From contig MU271148.1 of NCBI GenBank assembly GCA_021432605.1, positions 875,362-939,361 of the forward strand: DNA of 64,000 nucleotides, given 5' to 3'. Under the pieces are notes generated by a model, which saw only the letters and a program-made list of their open reading frames with translations, did not search any database and was not told the DNA's origin. Position 1 is the first letter of the stretch. Each line of letters starts with the position of its first letter. Positions 1 to 10,488 of this stretch are shown piece by piece. Both the position numbers and the translations under genes were made by a program. This DNA comes from Coniochaeta sp. PMI_546 (lineage: Eukaryota; Ascomycota; Sordariomycetes; Coniochaetales; Coniochaetaceae).

Positions 1-3
1 AGA

Positions 4-1345
4 ATGGCGAGTTTGCTATTAGCTTACGCTGTGGTATGTACGGAGCAATCTACAGTCGCTGCACACGTGTTACATGTCATACTCATGTCCCTTCAGATCT
101 CCCTCCTCTTGCTGGGTGTCGCCATGTAAGTGATGGCAAGCCTGTTTATCCTCTCTTCTTTCGATTCTCTCGCTCACCTGCCTGCCGGATCAGATACGAA
201 TACACTAACGCAGCAACGCTCTCACTCCCTCTGTCTCCAGCATCCACCATCTCGACCATCATCCTCCCCATCTTATCCTTCTTCAACATGGCATACTACA
301 CTACCCGGTCACGAAAAATCCAGGTCTCATCCGCCAGAACATCCCACCAGCAGCTCCTCCCACGAGCCCTCCAGGTCCTACAGACCATTGTCACCACTGT
401 CCTAGGCACGACATTCTTCTCGGACATCATCCCCTCCGCAATACGACAATGTCTCCTGTCCACCCGCTGGCAGCAACTCTGGACCACCTATGACGCCACT
501 GCCATCCGCCGCATCCAAGACACCTTTGATTGCTGCGGCTTTAACTCCGTCAAAGACCGCTCATGGCCCTTCCCAAACAAGGCGAACCCGCAACCCGATT
601 GCGCATCGCAGCTAGGCCGGACCACGTCGTGTGTCGAACCTTGGACCCGGGCACTGCAGACGACCGGCGGGATTGAGTTTGGTATTGTTGCTACAGTCTG
701 TGTGTTGCAGGTCAGTCTTTTTTTTGGAAAACAGCAAGCAGTTGGTTGCCTAGCCCAAGTGATGTGATGCGACAGCGTCACGTCAGATTGATTGCTGGTG
801 CTGGTTATCCAGCGTCGCGTTTTGAACAAGAGGGTAACACTGATTACCGGGCGAAGGACTCTGAGCTCCTGGTTATTGGGAATCTCCTCTTGGTCTTGGT
901 CTTGACCCCGTCACCCCGCGTCTGTCTGTCTTGTAACATCTCTTCTCATCCACTCGGAGCTCGGCCCGGGTCTCATATATCACATTATGCTGATGTTTGT
1001 GACATGACACAGATAGTCAATCTTATCCTGGTGAGACAGCTAAGTACTCGGGGACGACGTAGCGTCCAGGGTGTTGGTTGGATGACCTCTGCTGTCAAGC
1101 GTCTTACTGGAGAAGACGCAGAGAATTCCGAGAGAAACCGGCCGTTGCTTGAGGACACCCTCATTGGGAATGGACATCATGGCAGAAGCAATCTAACCCA
1201 CGGTAGTTGCGACGAAGCACGTCCTACTGAAAGATATGGAACGAATGGCTATGGCGGCACATATTCTGGTCCACCCGGAGCTAGAGTCGAGCCTTCACAT
1301 CTCGAGCCTTCTCCGTGGGGTGGAGAGGAAGACAGCGATGGCTAG
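4..1345 (+). CDS. Tetraspanin-like four-pass membrane protein
   Basis: Proposed exons are 4-33, 97-125, 194-710 and 1013-1345, giving 302 residues in frame. Introns begin GTATGT, GTAAGT and GTCAGT and all end in AG. Hydrophobic segments lie at about residues 3-20, 30-50, 80-100 and 170-195. The loop before the last one carries the tetraspanin signature CCG at residues 133-135 (FDCCGF), with further cysteines in DCAS and SCVE. This layout matches fungal tetraspanins: short first loop, Cys-rich second loop, hydrophilic Ser/Gly-rich tail. Tetraspanins organise membrane microdomains; in fungi some are needed for polarised growth or host penetration. The third intron (302 bp) is long for this locus and splits the fourth membrane segment, which rejoins as VCVLQ-IVNLILV. 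The start at 4 is uncertain because only three bases precede it, so an upstream exon is possible. Which tetraspanin subfamily it belongs to cannot be told here. Confidence 0.7.
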
Positions 1346-1819
1346 TTGGATTCATTGCTGACAAGACACCTGGACATGAAGGATTAAGACTGAGACCGAT
1401 TCCAGGATGAAGACAAGACTAAGTGAGTAAAGGATTGTGAGGGGTGTCCAGGATATTGTGAAAGACAAGCTTACAGAATGGACTCGATATCCATACGTGG
1501 GCAGCAAGTAGCCAGATATGAATGACAATGAGAAAACCATGGTTGCGTCCCGCCTAGGTCACAAATGCCACAGGGCGAGGTTCAGCTGAATGAGAACGAG
1601 CAGATGCAGTTACGAAGACCCTCACTGGGCAATTTTTGACCACTTGATGATCTTCAAGCAAAGTTCGCCCCGAAACCAGCCCTAGAGTACAGATGTTACA
1701 TAAAATTTAACGTACAACCCCATGAACACCAGCCAATGACCTGCCAAACAAGAGAGCAGCATCACAAAGACACACTCCGATCTATCCATCCGTAGAGCGA
1801 GAATTGCAGAATCGACCCA
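1346..1819. other. Intergenic, convergent 3' flanks
   Basis: This 474-bp stretch lies between the 3' ends of the tetraspanin-like gene and the frataxin gene. I see only short chance ORFs and no RNA gene. It probably holds both 3' untranslated regions. Confidence 0.6.
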
Positions 1820-2517
1820 TCAGTCAGCGAGGCGCCTAGCCGGCAGACCGAGGTCGACGCCGAGCTCGTCGCGGAAGAGCTTGCCGAGCGTGGTGCCATC
1901 CCTAATGTACATCCAGTCTCCGACCGCGGTGCCCTGCTTGTCGTTCTGGCCCTCCCCCTGGACAACCCAGTCGAACCGCTTCGGGCCGGACTTCGGCGAC
2001 GACAGCCAGATCTGCTTGTTGGGCGGCTGCTTGTTGATGACGTAAGTGCCGACGTTGGGGCCGAAGTTGACGGTCATGACGCCGGCCTGGTGGATTGGTT
2101 AGCGTTATATGTTGTGCTGGGAACTGGGGAGGGAAGGGAGGGAAAGGGGCTGGAGCGGGCAATTACCGAGTACTCGACGTCGACGTCCTCGCGAGTGTCC
2201 TGAAGTTCCTCAAACTTGTTGAGTATAGCCTCTAGGTATTCGTCGGCCAGCTGGTGGTATTGTGCCTCGGTGATCTCGGCAGGGGCGAGGTTCTCGGTAT
2301 TTGAGGGTTCATCAGCCTTGTTTGCGGGCTGCTTGCCTCCATCGGGGAGGATGGCGATTCGGCTGGGCGTGGTCGCCGAGATTGACCGCACGCCGGTGAC
2401 AAGACGACCAACGGGTGTAGCCACAACTCTGGCCAGCTGTGTTGTAGTACGCGGAGCTGCGGTGCGAGCCACACGAGCGGCTGTGCGCGGAAGGTTGATC
2501 ATGTTTGCGCGGAACAT
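1820..2517 (-). CDS. YFH1: Frataxin, mitochondrial iron chaperone
   Basis: Two exons (2517-2167 and 2086-1820), separated by an 80-bp GTAATT..CAG intron, encode 205 residues. The first ~75 residues are rich in Arg, Ala, Ser and Thr, as expected for a mitochondrial presequence. The conserved fold follows: an acidic first helix ([21 protein letters not shown]), then the beta-sheet signature [19 protein letters not shown] and [18 protein letters not shown]. Acidic residues of helix 1 are the known iron-binding ridge, and the W in QIWLSSP is a conserved core position. Frataxin stimulates cysteine desulfurase/Isu in iron-sulfur cluster assembly in the matrix. The start at 2517 has a second Met six codons in, and either would leave a presequence. 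The divergent neighbour is AP-3 sigma, 487 bp away. Identification is firm. Confidence 0.95.
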
Positions 2518-3004
2518 GGCGGCTGTTGGCTGTTGGCGGATAGGCTGCGAGGAGGAGAGTGGTTGCCAATTAAGAACTTTGCAGAGAACCGGGGATGGTG
2601 TTGCGCGGCAAAAAGGATAACGCGAACCAGTAATCTAGTCAGGCCAGCCTGCCCCTCCTGGCTGTTCAATGTTGTAAGCGAGTGAAGTGAGCTTCAGGTG
2701 TTCAGGTTCAAGATGATAGCATGGTGCGATAGAAGCTCAAAAACACCCCACACGGAGCTCTTGGCAGCTTCAATTGAACCCCCGATCCTCCCACTAGCCG
2801 TGACGTGCATCGTCATTCCTGGTCCGTGCATTAATCCAGTCTCTGGAGTCCAGAGACTGGACCCAGTTCGTGCCGCCATCTCTAACTCAACCCCACTAGA
2901 CCACAAGAGCCGCATCGTCTTCAACGCTCTAGATTCACAACGAATCATCCCGTCTCATCAACAGTCGAAAGGGGCGCGGCGATGCGCATGAGCTATACCT
3001 CAAG
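2518..3004. promoter_or_regulatory. Bidirectional promoter region, frataxin / AP-3 sigma
   Basis: This 487-bp region lies between divergent start codons. It contains a perfect 25-bp palindrome (2836-2860) and a uORF touching the AP-3 sigma start (2982-3008). The longer open frames here (for example 2698-2991) have no recognisable protein features and are taken as chance. Confidence 0.6.
2836..2860. repeat. Perfect inverted repeat, 12-bp arms, 1-bp centre
   Basis: The left arm CCAGTCTCTGGA is followed by a single G and then the exact reverse complement TCCAGAGACTGG. It sits about 145 bp upstream of the AP-3 sigma ATG and 319 bp upstream of the frataxin ATG. It could be a binding site for a dimeric factor or an RNA hairpin. 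No function is shown by the sequence. Confidence 0.8.
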
Positions 3005-3008
3005 ATGA
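2982..3008 (+). promoter_or_regulatory. uORF overlapping the AP-3 sigma start codon
   Basis: An eight-codon open frame (MRMSYTSR) with a second in-frame ATG at 2988 ends in a TGA that shares two bases with the main ATG at 3005, forming ATGA. If the transcript starts upstream of 2982, ribosomes would terminate on the main start. Whether it is transcribed is not visible. Confidence 0.5.
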
Positions 3009-3634
3009 TCAATGCTTTTCTGGTCTTCAATGGCCAAGGTCAGCCGCGGCTGACCAAGTTCTATACACAACTGGTTGGAGCACCTTCTTCCACCATGCCC
3101 TGCGATGAATACACAAGACTAACAGACCTCCACCAGGACACTAGCATACAGCAACGCCTGATCTCGGAGATATTTACACTAGTGTCCAACCGACCCCAAG
3201 GCTCGTGCAACTTCCTCCCGCTACCCCCGCTCCTCGCTGCCTCTGGCACGTCGAACTCCTCTTCAGAGCCACATAACGATGTGCCGTCCCTCGTCACCTA
3301 CCGCAACTACGCTACCCTATACTTCATAATAATCTCGACATCGACCGAGTCGCCATTAGCCCTCATCGATCTAATCCAAGTCTACGTCGAGGCTTTGGAC
3401 AAGCTATTCGAGAACGTCTGCGAGCTGGATCTCATCTTCAACTTCGAGACACTACATGCGACGCTAGGCGAGATGATAGTGGGCGGAGTTGTCATTGAGA
3501 CGAACCTCGATCGCATCGTTGCAGGAGTGAAAGCGCAAGGCACTGTGGCCAAGAGACCGGTCAACGAAGGAAGGACATCCGGCCTCGGCGGTAACCTAGG
3601 CATGGGCGGCAATTTTGTCTGGGCCGGGCGGTGA
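3005..3634 (+). CDS. APS3: AP-3 adaptor complex, sigma subunit
   Basis: A single exon encodes 209 residues. The N-terminus MINAFLVFNGQGQPRLTKFY and the block YRNYATLYFIIISTSTESPL, followed by LIQVYVEALDKLFENVCELDLIFNF, are diagnostic for clathrin-adaptor small chains. The sigma-3 type is indicated by GGVVIETN near residue 170. The AP-3 complex sorts cargo from the Golgi or endosome to the vacuole. An insert of about 25 residues rich in Pro, Ser and Ala (after CNFLPLPPLL) separates the first helices from the core, longer than in yeast or animal sigma-3 as I remember them. The C-terminus is Gly-rich (GGNLGMGGNF), a low-complexity tail beyond the fold. The start is chosen because the family begins exactly at this MI-A-LVFN motif. 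A uORF overlaps the ATG. Confidence 0.93.
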   Translation: MINAFLVFNGQGQPRLTKFYTQLVGAPSSTMPCDEYTRLTDLHQDTSIQQRLISEIFTLVSNRPQGSCNFLPLPPLLAASGTSNSSSEPHNDVPSLVTYRNYATLYFIIISTSTESPLALIDLIQVYVEALDKLFENVCELDLIFNFETLHATLGEMIVGGVVIETNLDRIVAGVKAQGTVAKRPVNEGRTSGLGGNLGMGGNFVWAGR

Positions 3635-3833
3635 TAGCCAGTCGAAAGATTAGCTGCATACCAGGACCAGACACTTCCGAGGGGAGCATATCAAGACAAT
3701 CGCGGCGACGGGCAAACAGTTATATTGCCGCTGCCGGCAGTTCGCGCGGCGCGAAACGGGTATTTTGACTCCAGAACTCCATCCAATGCAGACTATGTAC
3801 ATGCCTGGGTTGCAGGCGCGGGAGGAGTAAAAA

Positions 3834-4401
3834 TCATTTGGGAGTCGAGGAGGTCGAAGAGATGGGCAGGTCATCAAGTCCTCGTCGGTTTTCAAGGGAT
3901 CGTGGAGAATCGAGAGTTCTGCGGACGGGTCTTTCTTGGGATGTGAAAGGAGCCATAATCTCCCAGAACTTCTTGCGTACCTGGTAACGCATTGTCAGCT
4001 GCGGTTTCACGATTCTGAGAATCAGACAGGAGAACTCACTTCCAAGAAGGGGTTGTGTTCATCTTTTGTTTCCATATAGAACACACCATAAATGACCACG
4101 ACTACAACGAGTTAATCCAGCTGTCCGGTAGCACAGAGTAGCACAGATGACTGTCCTTCAGGGTCGGTAACGTACACGTAATAGTGAAAAGCTGTGCCAA
4201 TTTAATGGCCTTGTTCCATGTCGGCCTGGCTGTCGCGAGTTGTGCTCTCCTCTTGTACTTCTTTTCGAGGCGCAACTGTTCCTGCGGCGAAAGCTTGGTG
4301 AAATCTGGCGGCCAGACCTTCTTCAGCTTGAAAGCGACGTTTGGCAAATCCAGCTGTGACCTGGACCCTTGCGCGGCTCGTCTAAGCAGTGTCGGTAGCA
4401 T
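3834..4401 (-). CDS. Small single-pass membrane protein, possibly mitochondrial, conserved-looking
   Basis: Three exons (4401-4176, 4101-4040, 3980-3834) encode 144 residues. Introns are 74 and 59 bp with GTACGT and GTGAGT donors. The N-terminus (MLPTLLRRAAQGSRSQ) is basic and amphipathic, like a mitochondrial targeting signal. A charged block, LKKVWPPDFTKLSPQEQLRLE and KYKRRA, precedes one hydrophobic segment (about residues 66-84, LAQLFTITFVVIYGVFYME). A short loop with KDEHNPF and a basic tail follow. I recall similar WPPDF-KLSPQEQ-R-E-KYKRR proteins in other ascomycetes but cannot name a function. Inner-membrane localisation is inference. An alternative in-frame ATG 14 codons upstream (4443) exists; the downstream one is preferred because it starts the basic presequence. 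The gene is divergent from LeuRS. Confidence 0.68.
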
Positions 4402-4817
4402 TGTTGCGTTTGTGCGGACCGGTTCGAGCGAATTGGCTTTCACTAACCAAGGAGCGAAGTTCGACGTCTTCCGAAATCATCGTCGCCTGCGGGCGCCAGT
4501 CGCTTCAGTCGCTCATTGCGCCACAGAACGCGCCTCACAGTTCAAGAAGTGGCTCCACTCTTGAGCTACACCGCCTTCCTATTTTAGACTCTCAGGTTCT
4601 GCCATTCGCAAAGCCATCCGCGACCCCGCGGATTGCCCCGCTGCCGGAAACACAACGCTTTGGATTGCGGCCGCGTTGAAATTTTGTGAGTCAAGTCGTC
4701 TCAGCCGTTTGCCCCTTGAAAGAGTTGCATATGAATCACTGTCAGAATTCTAACTAAGCAAGACAGTTGACTCGACATACCTAAGACACATCTGAGGTTT
4801 CAAGAAGCGGAACGATC
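4402..4817. promoter_or_regulatory. Bidirectional promoter region, small protein / LeuRS
   Basis: This 416-bp region separates two divergent start codons. No clear TATA box or repeat stands out. Open frames crossing it on the plus strand are extensions of chance frames. Confidence 0.5.
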
Positions 4818-7800
4818 ATGGCCGAGACCTCGGTGCCCAAGGCCCTCGAAGGCCTGACCGTGTCCAAAACCAAGGAGTTGAAGGGTGTATGTACTTGTCA
4901 GCTTTTGGCCTGGAAGTGCTATGATTGCTAACTAGTTCGCTGTCCAGACTGAAAAGAGAGATGCCCTCATCTCAATTGAGAAGAAATATCAGCAGATATG
5001 GGAGGAAGATGGCGTCTTCCAACCTGATGCCCCCTCTATATCCGACATTCCTCTCCACTCAATCACTGCCGCCGAGTTGCGCGAGAAGTACCCGAAATTC
5101 TTTGGAACGATCGCATATCGTCAGTCGTCCCCAAAATCTATCGTGCGGGGCGGTGGCTTACCTCTGCTATAGCTTACATGAACGGCCGTCTCCACGTCGG
5201 ACATGCCTTCTCCGTCAGCAAGATCGAGTTCACGGCCGGCTGGTCACGGATGGAGGGCAAGCGAGTCCTTTGGCCCCTGGGCTACCACTGTACCGGTCTA
5301 CCTATCAAAGCTTCCGCCGACAAGCTCATCAAAGAGGTCAAGATGTTCGGACGCGACTTCGAGAACTACAAAGAGGAAGAGTCCGTACTCGAGGATGCGC
5401 CCCCTGCGCACAGGCAGACGAAAGAAGATCCGACCAAGTTTGCAGCCAAGAAGGGCAAGGCCGCTGCGAAGCAGGTCAAGATGAAGTACCAGTTCCAGAT
5501 CATGGAGGCCGTCGGTATCCCTCGCGAGGAGATCCATCTGTTTGCCGACCCCCAATACTGGCTCGAGTTCTTCCCGCCCCTGTGTAAGCGCGACCTGACG
5601 AACTTCGGAGCCCGGATAGACTGGCGGCGTCAGTTTGTCACCACCGATGCGAATCCATATTATGACGCTTTTGTCAGGTGGCAGATGATTCGCCTGAAGG
5701 AGTTGAAGAAGGTCAAGTTCGGCAAGAGGTATACAATTTACTCCATCAAGGACGGACAGCCTTGCATGGACCACGACCGCAGTGAAGGAGAGGGTGTCAC
5801 CCCTCAGGAGTACACAGCCCTGAAGCTGAAGGTTCTTGAGTGGTCCCCCAAGGCCGCGGAGACTCTCAAGAACAGGATTCCCGAGGATGCTGAGGTTTTC
5901 TTGGTTCCCGCCACCCTTCGTCCCGAGACTATGTACGGACAGACGTGCTGCTTCGTCGGACCAAAACTTAGCTACGGAGTCTTCAAGGTTTCCGAGAAGA
6001 CCTACTACATTATGACCGAGCGCGGCGCAAAGAACATGGCGTACCAGCAAATCTTCGAAAAGGAGGGAGTCATTGACAAGGCAGCTGACCTGGTAGGTTC
6101 CGACATTGTTGGGACTCTAGTCAACGCTCCCTTGTCTCTCCACAAAGAGGGTGTCCGAGTACTCCCTATGGAGTCAGTTCTGCCCACGAAAGGCACTGGC
6201 GTCGTGACCTCTGTTCCCAGTGACTCCCCTGACGACTATGCCACCGTCACGGACCTGGCCAAGAAGGCTGAGTATTACGGCATTAAGAAGGAGTGGGCTG
6301 AGCTTGAGATTTTCCCTATCATTGATACCCCGAGTTACGGAGACCTCTGCGCACCCTTTTTGGTCAAGAAGTTGAAGATTTCTTCGCCCAAGGATGCCAA
6401 ACAGCTCCAGGAAGCGAAGGAACTTGCTTATAAGGAAGGATTCTATCAAGGGTAGGTCTTGCTGTGCCACGGAAAGCTTGCAATGCTATGGAAATGCTGA
6501 CCCGCCACCAGAGTCTTGAAGGTTGGAGATTTCAAGGGTGAAAAGGTGGAGGTTGCGAAGCCCAAGGTCAGGCAACAGCTTATTGAAGCTGGCCTTGCTT
6601 TCGCGTATGCCGAGCCCGAGAACAAGGTTGTCAGCAGATCGGGCGACGAGTGCTCTGTTGGTAAGTATTCCGAAACCCTTATCTATAGATCACTTCCGAT
6701 ATACGCGCTTGGACGCTAATAAGACATGTCAACAGCGTTGATGGATCAGTGGTATCTCGACTACGGTGAGGAGTCGTGGCGCAAACAAGCCCTCGACTAT
6801 GTTGAGAACGGCCTAAACACGTACTCCAACGATACCAAACACGCCTTTACCGGAGTCCTGAACTGGCTGAACCAATGGGCGTGTGCGAGAACGTACGGTC
6901 TTGGCTCAAAACTTCCCTGGGATCCTACCTTCCTGGTGGAGAGTTTGAGCGATTCGACGATCTACATGTCGTACTACACCATAGCACATTACCTGCACAA
7001 GGATCTTTTCGGTCGCGAAAAGGGCCTCGCCAATGTCGGCCCTGAGCAGATGACGGACGACGTGTGGGACTACATCTTCTGCCGCCGTGAACTCTCCGAT
7101 GAGCTTATTGCGCAGAGCAAGATACCAAAGGAGACCCTCGAAGCCATGCGCCGCTCTTTCGAGTACTGGTACCCTCTGGATCTGCGAGTGTCGGGTAAGG
7201 ATCTGATCCCCAACCATCTGACCTTCGCTCTCTACAACCATATCGCTCTATTCCCGAAGGAGTACTGGCCACAAGGCTTCCGTGCCAACGGTCATCTGAT
7301 GTTGAACGGAGAAAAGATGAGCAAGTCCACCGGAAACTTCATGACTCTGGACGATGTGACCAAGAAGTACTCCGCGGACGCCGCCAGAATCGCACTCGCC
7401 GATGCGGGCGACGGCATCCAAGACGCCAACTTCGAGGAGGACGTCGCCGATGCCGCCGTCCTGAGGTTGTTCAACAACAAGGAATGGTGTGAGGAGATGG
7501 TGAAGGACACAGAGCTCCGAACCGGAGAGCTGAACGACTTCCAGGATGTCCTCTTCGACAACGAGATGAACTCCCTCGTCGCCGAGGCAAAGAAAGCCTA
7601 CCAGGAGACTAGCTACAAGCTGGCACTCAAGGCAGCATACTACGACTTTAGCAATGCGCGCGACTTCTACCGCGAGGCCTGCAACGCGGCGGGGATCAAG
7701 ATGCACAAGGACCTTGTCCTCAAGTACATCGAACTCCAGGCCCTCGTCATGACCGTCATCACACCCCACTGGTCCGAGTACATCTGGCTCGAGATCCTCA

Positions 7801-8420
7801 AGAAGCCCGAGACCATCCAGAAAGCCCTCTACCCGGAGGTCCCAGCGGCCAAGCCGGCCCTGACCGCGGCGCGCGAGTACGTGCGCAACACATCCTCCAA
7901 CATCAACTCGGCCGAGTCGACGCAGCAGAAGCGCGCGGCCAAGGGCAAGCTCAGCACCTTCGACCCCAAGAAGCCCAAGAAGCTGACCGTCTTCGTCACG
8001 GACCGCTTCCCGGCGTGGCAGGAGAAGTACATCGACCTCGTGCGCGAGAACTGGGACACGGCGACCAACTCGCAGAAGATCGACGACAAGGAGCTCAACG
8101 GGCGCATCGGCAAGATGGGGGAGATGAAGAAGGCGATGCCGTTCGTGCAGAGCCTCAAGAAGAGGCTCCGGGACGGCGAGCCGGCGTCCAGCGTGCTGGA
8201 GCGCAAGCTGGCGTTCGACGAGAAGAAGACGCTGGTCGCCATGGTGCCCGGCCTGAAGAGGACTGCCGGCCTGGCGGTCGTGGACATTGTGGAGGTCGCG
8301 GAGGGGAGCAAGAAGGGCCTCAACCTGCTTGATGGGCGGGAGGTTGACGTTACGGCGCCAGTGGCTGATTCCGCCGTGCCTGGGCAGCCGAGCTTTTTCT
8401 TTGAGAATGTTGAGGCTTAG
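4818..8420 (+). CDS. CDC60: Cytosolic leucyl-tRNA synthetase
   Basis: Five exons (4818-4886, 4948-5119, 5173-6451, 6512-6660, 6736-8420) encode 1117 residues, close to other fungal cytosolic enzymes. It is a class I synthetase that charges tRNA-Leu with leucine using ATP. The HIGH-type motif is HVGH at residues 88-91 (PYMNGRLHVGHAFS). The KMSKS loop is at 750-754 (GEKMSKSTGNF). Between them lies the CP1 editing insert with TLRPETMYGQT and GTGVVTSVPSDSPDDYA, including the conserved editing-site Asp. A C-terminal archaeal/eukaryotic-type extension follows the anticodon-binding region. No presequence precedes the catalytic core, so this is the cytosolic form. The start at 4818 has good context and the first exon encodes the usual short lead-in (TKELKG-TEKRDALISIEKKYQ). 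Phases are consistent at all four introns. Confidence 0.97.
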
Positions 8421-8801
8421 ATAGGTGGTATGTAGACATAAAAGGAAGTTTGATCCATGGAAGTCTGTGAGGGACTTATATTTGTTTGGCTTACTTCGAT
8501 GAATGTCGATTGTACCTGGACCACTCAACTTCAAGTGAAGAATTCCCTGTGTCTTACCTTGTACGATGTATATGCATGTCTCACGGAACATGTGCCCGTC
8601 TGGGGAGACCTTGATGGTCGTACATCTGGGGCTAGCATCGGCAAAATGGAGGCCCCACTGTATTTTCTCTTATCTTATCGTCCGCAACATTTTTGGTCTT
8701 GACCCCACCACGGGACTCATCCTCATCTTCACACACAGCAGCAACGCCACTTCCCGCCTCTGTCTACCTATTCTTACCAGGAAGAAAAAATCAACCCAAA
8801 A
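8421..8801. other. Intergenic between LeuRS and Dph3
   Basis: This 381-bp region holds the LeuRS 3' flank and the Dph3 promoter. A pyrimidine-rich stretch (about 8,700-8,770) precedes the Dph3 ATG. No other feature is seen. Confidence 0.5.
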
Positions 8802-9175
8802 ATGGCCGACAACGAAGAGGAACCCATCTCCGTCTACGACGAGGTCGAGATCGAGGACATGACCTACGACGAGACGCTGCAGATCTACCACTACCCGTGC
8901 CCGTGCGGCGACCGGTTCGAGATCTCGATTATGGATCTGAGGGACGAGAGCAACGATATTGCCGTCTGCCCGAGCTGCAGTCTCATGATTAGGGTCATTT
9001 TCGAGGTGGTGAGTTTTTAAGGGCATCCCTAAGTCAAGAAGAAGACAATGTGATAGGCAACAAGTGGCTAACGCTGTATGGGTGTCTGCAGGATAACCTG
9101 CCCAAGGATCCGGAGCCTGAACCCGAGCCGGAGAAGGTTGAGGCTGGGCAGGAGGCTGTTGCTGTCGCGGCCTGA
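8802..9175 (+). CDS. DPH3: Diphthamide biosynthesis protein 3 / Elongator partner Kti11
   Basis: Two exons (8802-9008 and 9092-9175) with an 83-bp GTGAGT..CAG intron encode 96 residues. The CSL-type zinc finger is complete: [11 protein letters not shown] supplies two cysteines, and [13 protein letters not shown] supplies the other two. The flanking [10 protein letters not shown] and [14 protein letters not shown] blocks are family-typical. Dph3 binds iron or zinc, donates electrons in the first step of diphthamide synthesis on elongation factor 2, and also supports Elongator-dependent tRNA wobble modification. The tail encoded by exon 2 is Glu/Pro-rich ([13 protein letters not shown]), low-complexity and a little longer than in yeast. 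Both this gene and its upstream neighbour LeuRS serve translation, but they are separate transcription units. Confidence 0.96.
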
Positions 9176-9795
9176 ATGACGACCCAGCTTTGCGAGAAAG
9201 ATAAATTTCAAGCGAGAGACACGACGAGCTCCGGTGAATGAGGGAGCGACTGCGAATGCCAGCTCATGGGACGGGCAGACACCTGGGGCAGAATGTAGCC
9301 ACCCGGCGCCGTGACACAGAGCCACGAAACGTCCTCGCACAACACAGAGCCCTGGGCACTATTTAATGCGTGCTGGTGAGAAAGGCCCTGGAAAGCCCGA
9401 TAAGAATAGGTGGTATAAACCACCGGCAGCTGGACGAGTCTCCGGGTTGATGCGCCACGATGAAGAGGCACCCTCTGCTGGTCGAGGAGTCCTCGGTCGT
9501 GGAAGACGCCCTGCCTCACCGGTGTTGTAAGAAGCCGTGGGAATATGACGCTCGGTCAGGGACGAGTCAAAGAAGTAACCATGGGATTAAAATTAGCGGA
9601 CAGTATATGGGGTATTGAGCTATTAGTCTCCTGCCAAGTACTAGGAATGCGGCGTGTGTCACGCAGATCAGACATCCTAGGTATCAACCAAAAAAAAATG
9701 CAAACAAGACTCCTCATGACCCCGCTACACATCAATCATCACATCGTCAATACTAAACTTAAGAAAGAAAAAGAAGAACCAGATATCAGAGGTTC
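9176..9795. other. Intergenic, convergent flanks
   Basis: This 620-bp region lies between Dph3 and the GPI-anchored protein gene, which converge on it. Only short chance ORFs are present, and the right half is A-rich. No RNA gene is recognised. Confidence 0.5.
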
Positions 9796-10488
9796 TTAGA
9801 GGATGAAATAGCCCATGACACAAAAGAGCACAAGACCCATGAGCGATCCGTCAGCCACCAGCTCGCCGGCGGCGGCAGTCGGCACCGTAGCTGGCGACGT
9901 CGTGACTGTGGCGGCTGGCTTCGTGGTGGTAGCGTTCGCGGTAGTCGTGACGCTGGTGGAGAATGAAGTGAGGGTTGTTGAGAATGTTGGGCCTGGGCAG
10001 CCACGTTAGCTTCGGGCTCTACCGTCTGAACAAGCTCCTCCCCTGGTCCGCATCGCGGAAAATCACTTACCGGGTGCGAAAGTAGAGGTGTTGATAATCG
10101 CTGTAGAAGTAGCAGATACAGATGATACAGAAGCCGTGCTCGTGCTCGTCACAACGGCGGTGGTAGTGCTCGTGCTACTGGGCACGGTCGAGGCGGTCAC
10201 CGTGAGGGTCAGACTCGTGCTGATAGTGGTTGTCGTGGTGCTGGATATGCTGGTGCTTGTATCCGAGGCGCTGGACTCGGGGCCGCCGGGCTGGACGTAG
10301 ACTGTTGTGGTCGTGGTCGGGATGGTCGTCGTGGTGGTCACCGTGGATGTTGGGCTTGTGAGGAAGTTTGTCACAGACGGCCAGGCGGGGAGGACGACTG
10401 TCGTGGTGACGCCGTTGGTTATCACTATTGAGACGGAGCTCTGGGCTGCCGCGAGGGCGGGCAGGAGGAGCGGGATGACGGGGCGCAT
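9796..10488 (-). CDS. Secreted Ser/Thr-rich GPI-anchored protein
   Basis: Two exons (10488-10071 and 9992-9796) joined over a GTAAGT..CAG intron encode 204 residues. The start is set by a signal peptide (MRPVIPLLLPALAAAQSS). The rest is dominated by Thr, Ser and Val in runs such as TSTVTTTTTIPTTTTTVYV, expected to be heavily O-glycosylated. The C-terminus ends in a small-residue site (AAAGELVADGS) followed by a hydrophobic tail (LMGLVLFCVMGYFIL), the pattern of a GPI attachment signal. Only this exon-2 frame gives such a tail; the other frames are basic and Pro-rich. A cell-wall or plasma-membrane role is inferred from these features. No catalytic domain is visible. The same frame stays open a further 105 codons upstream of the chosen Met, which I judge to be chance. 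Confidence 0.75.

Noticed and set aside
7248-8591. 447-codon open frame on the minus strand inside LeuRS
   Set aside because: It is antisense to a firmly identified gene. Its composition (Leu, Val, Arg and His heavy) is that expected from the reverse complement of GC-rich third positions.
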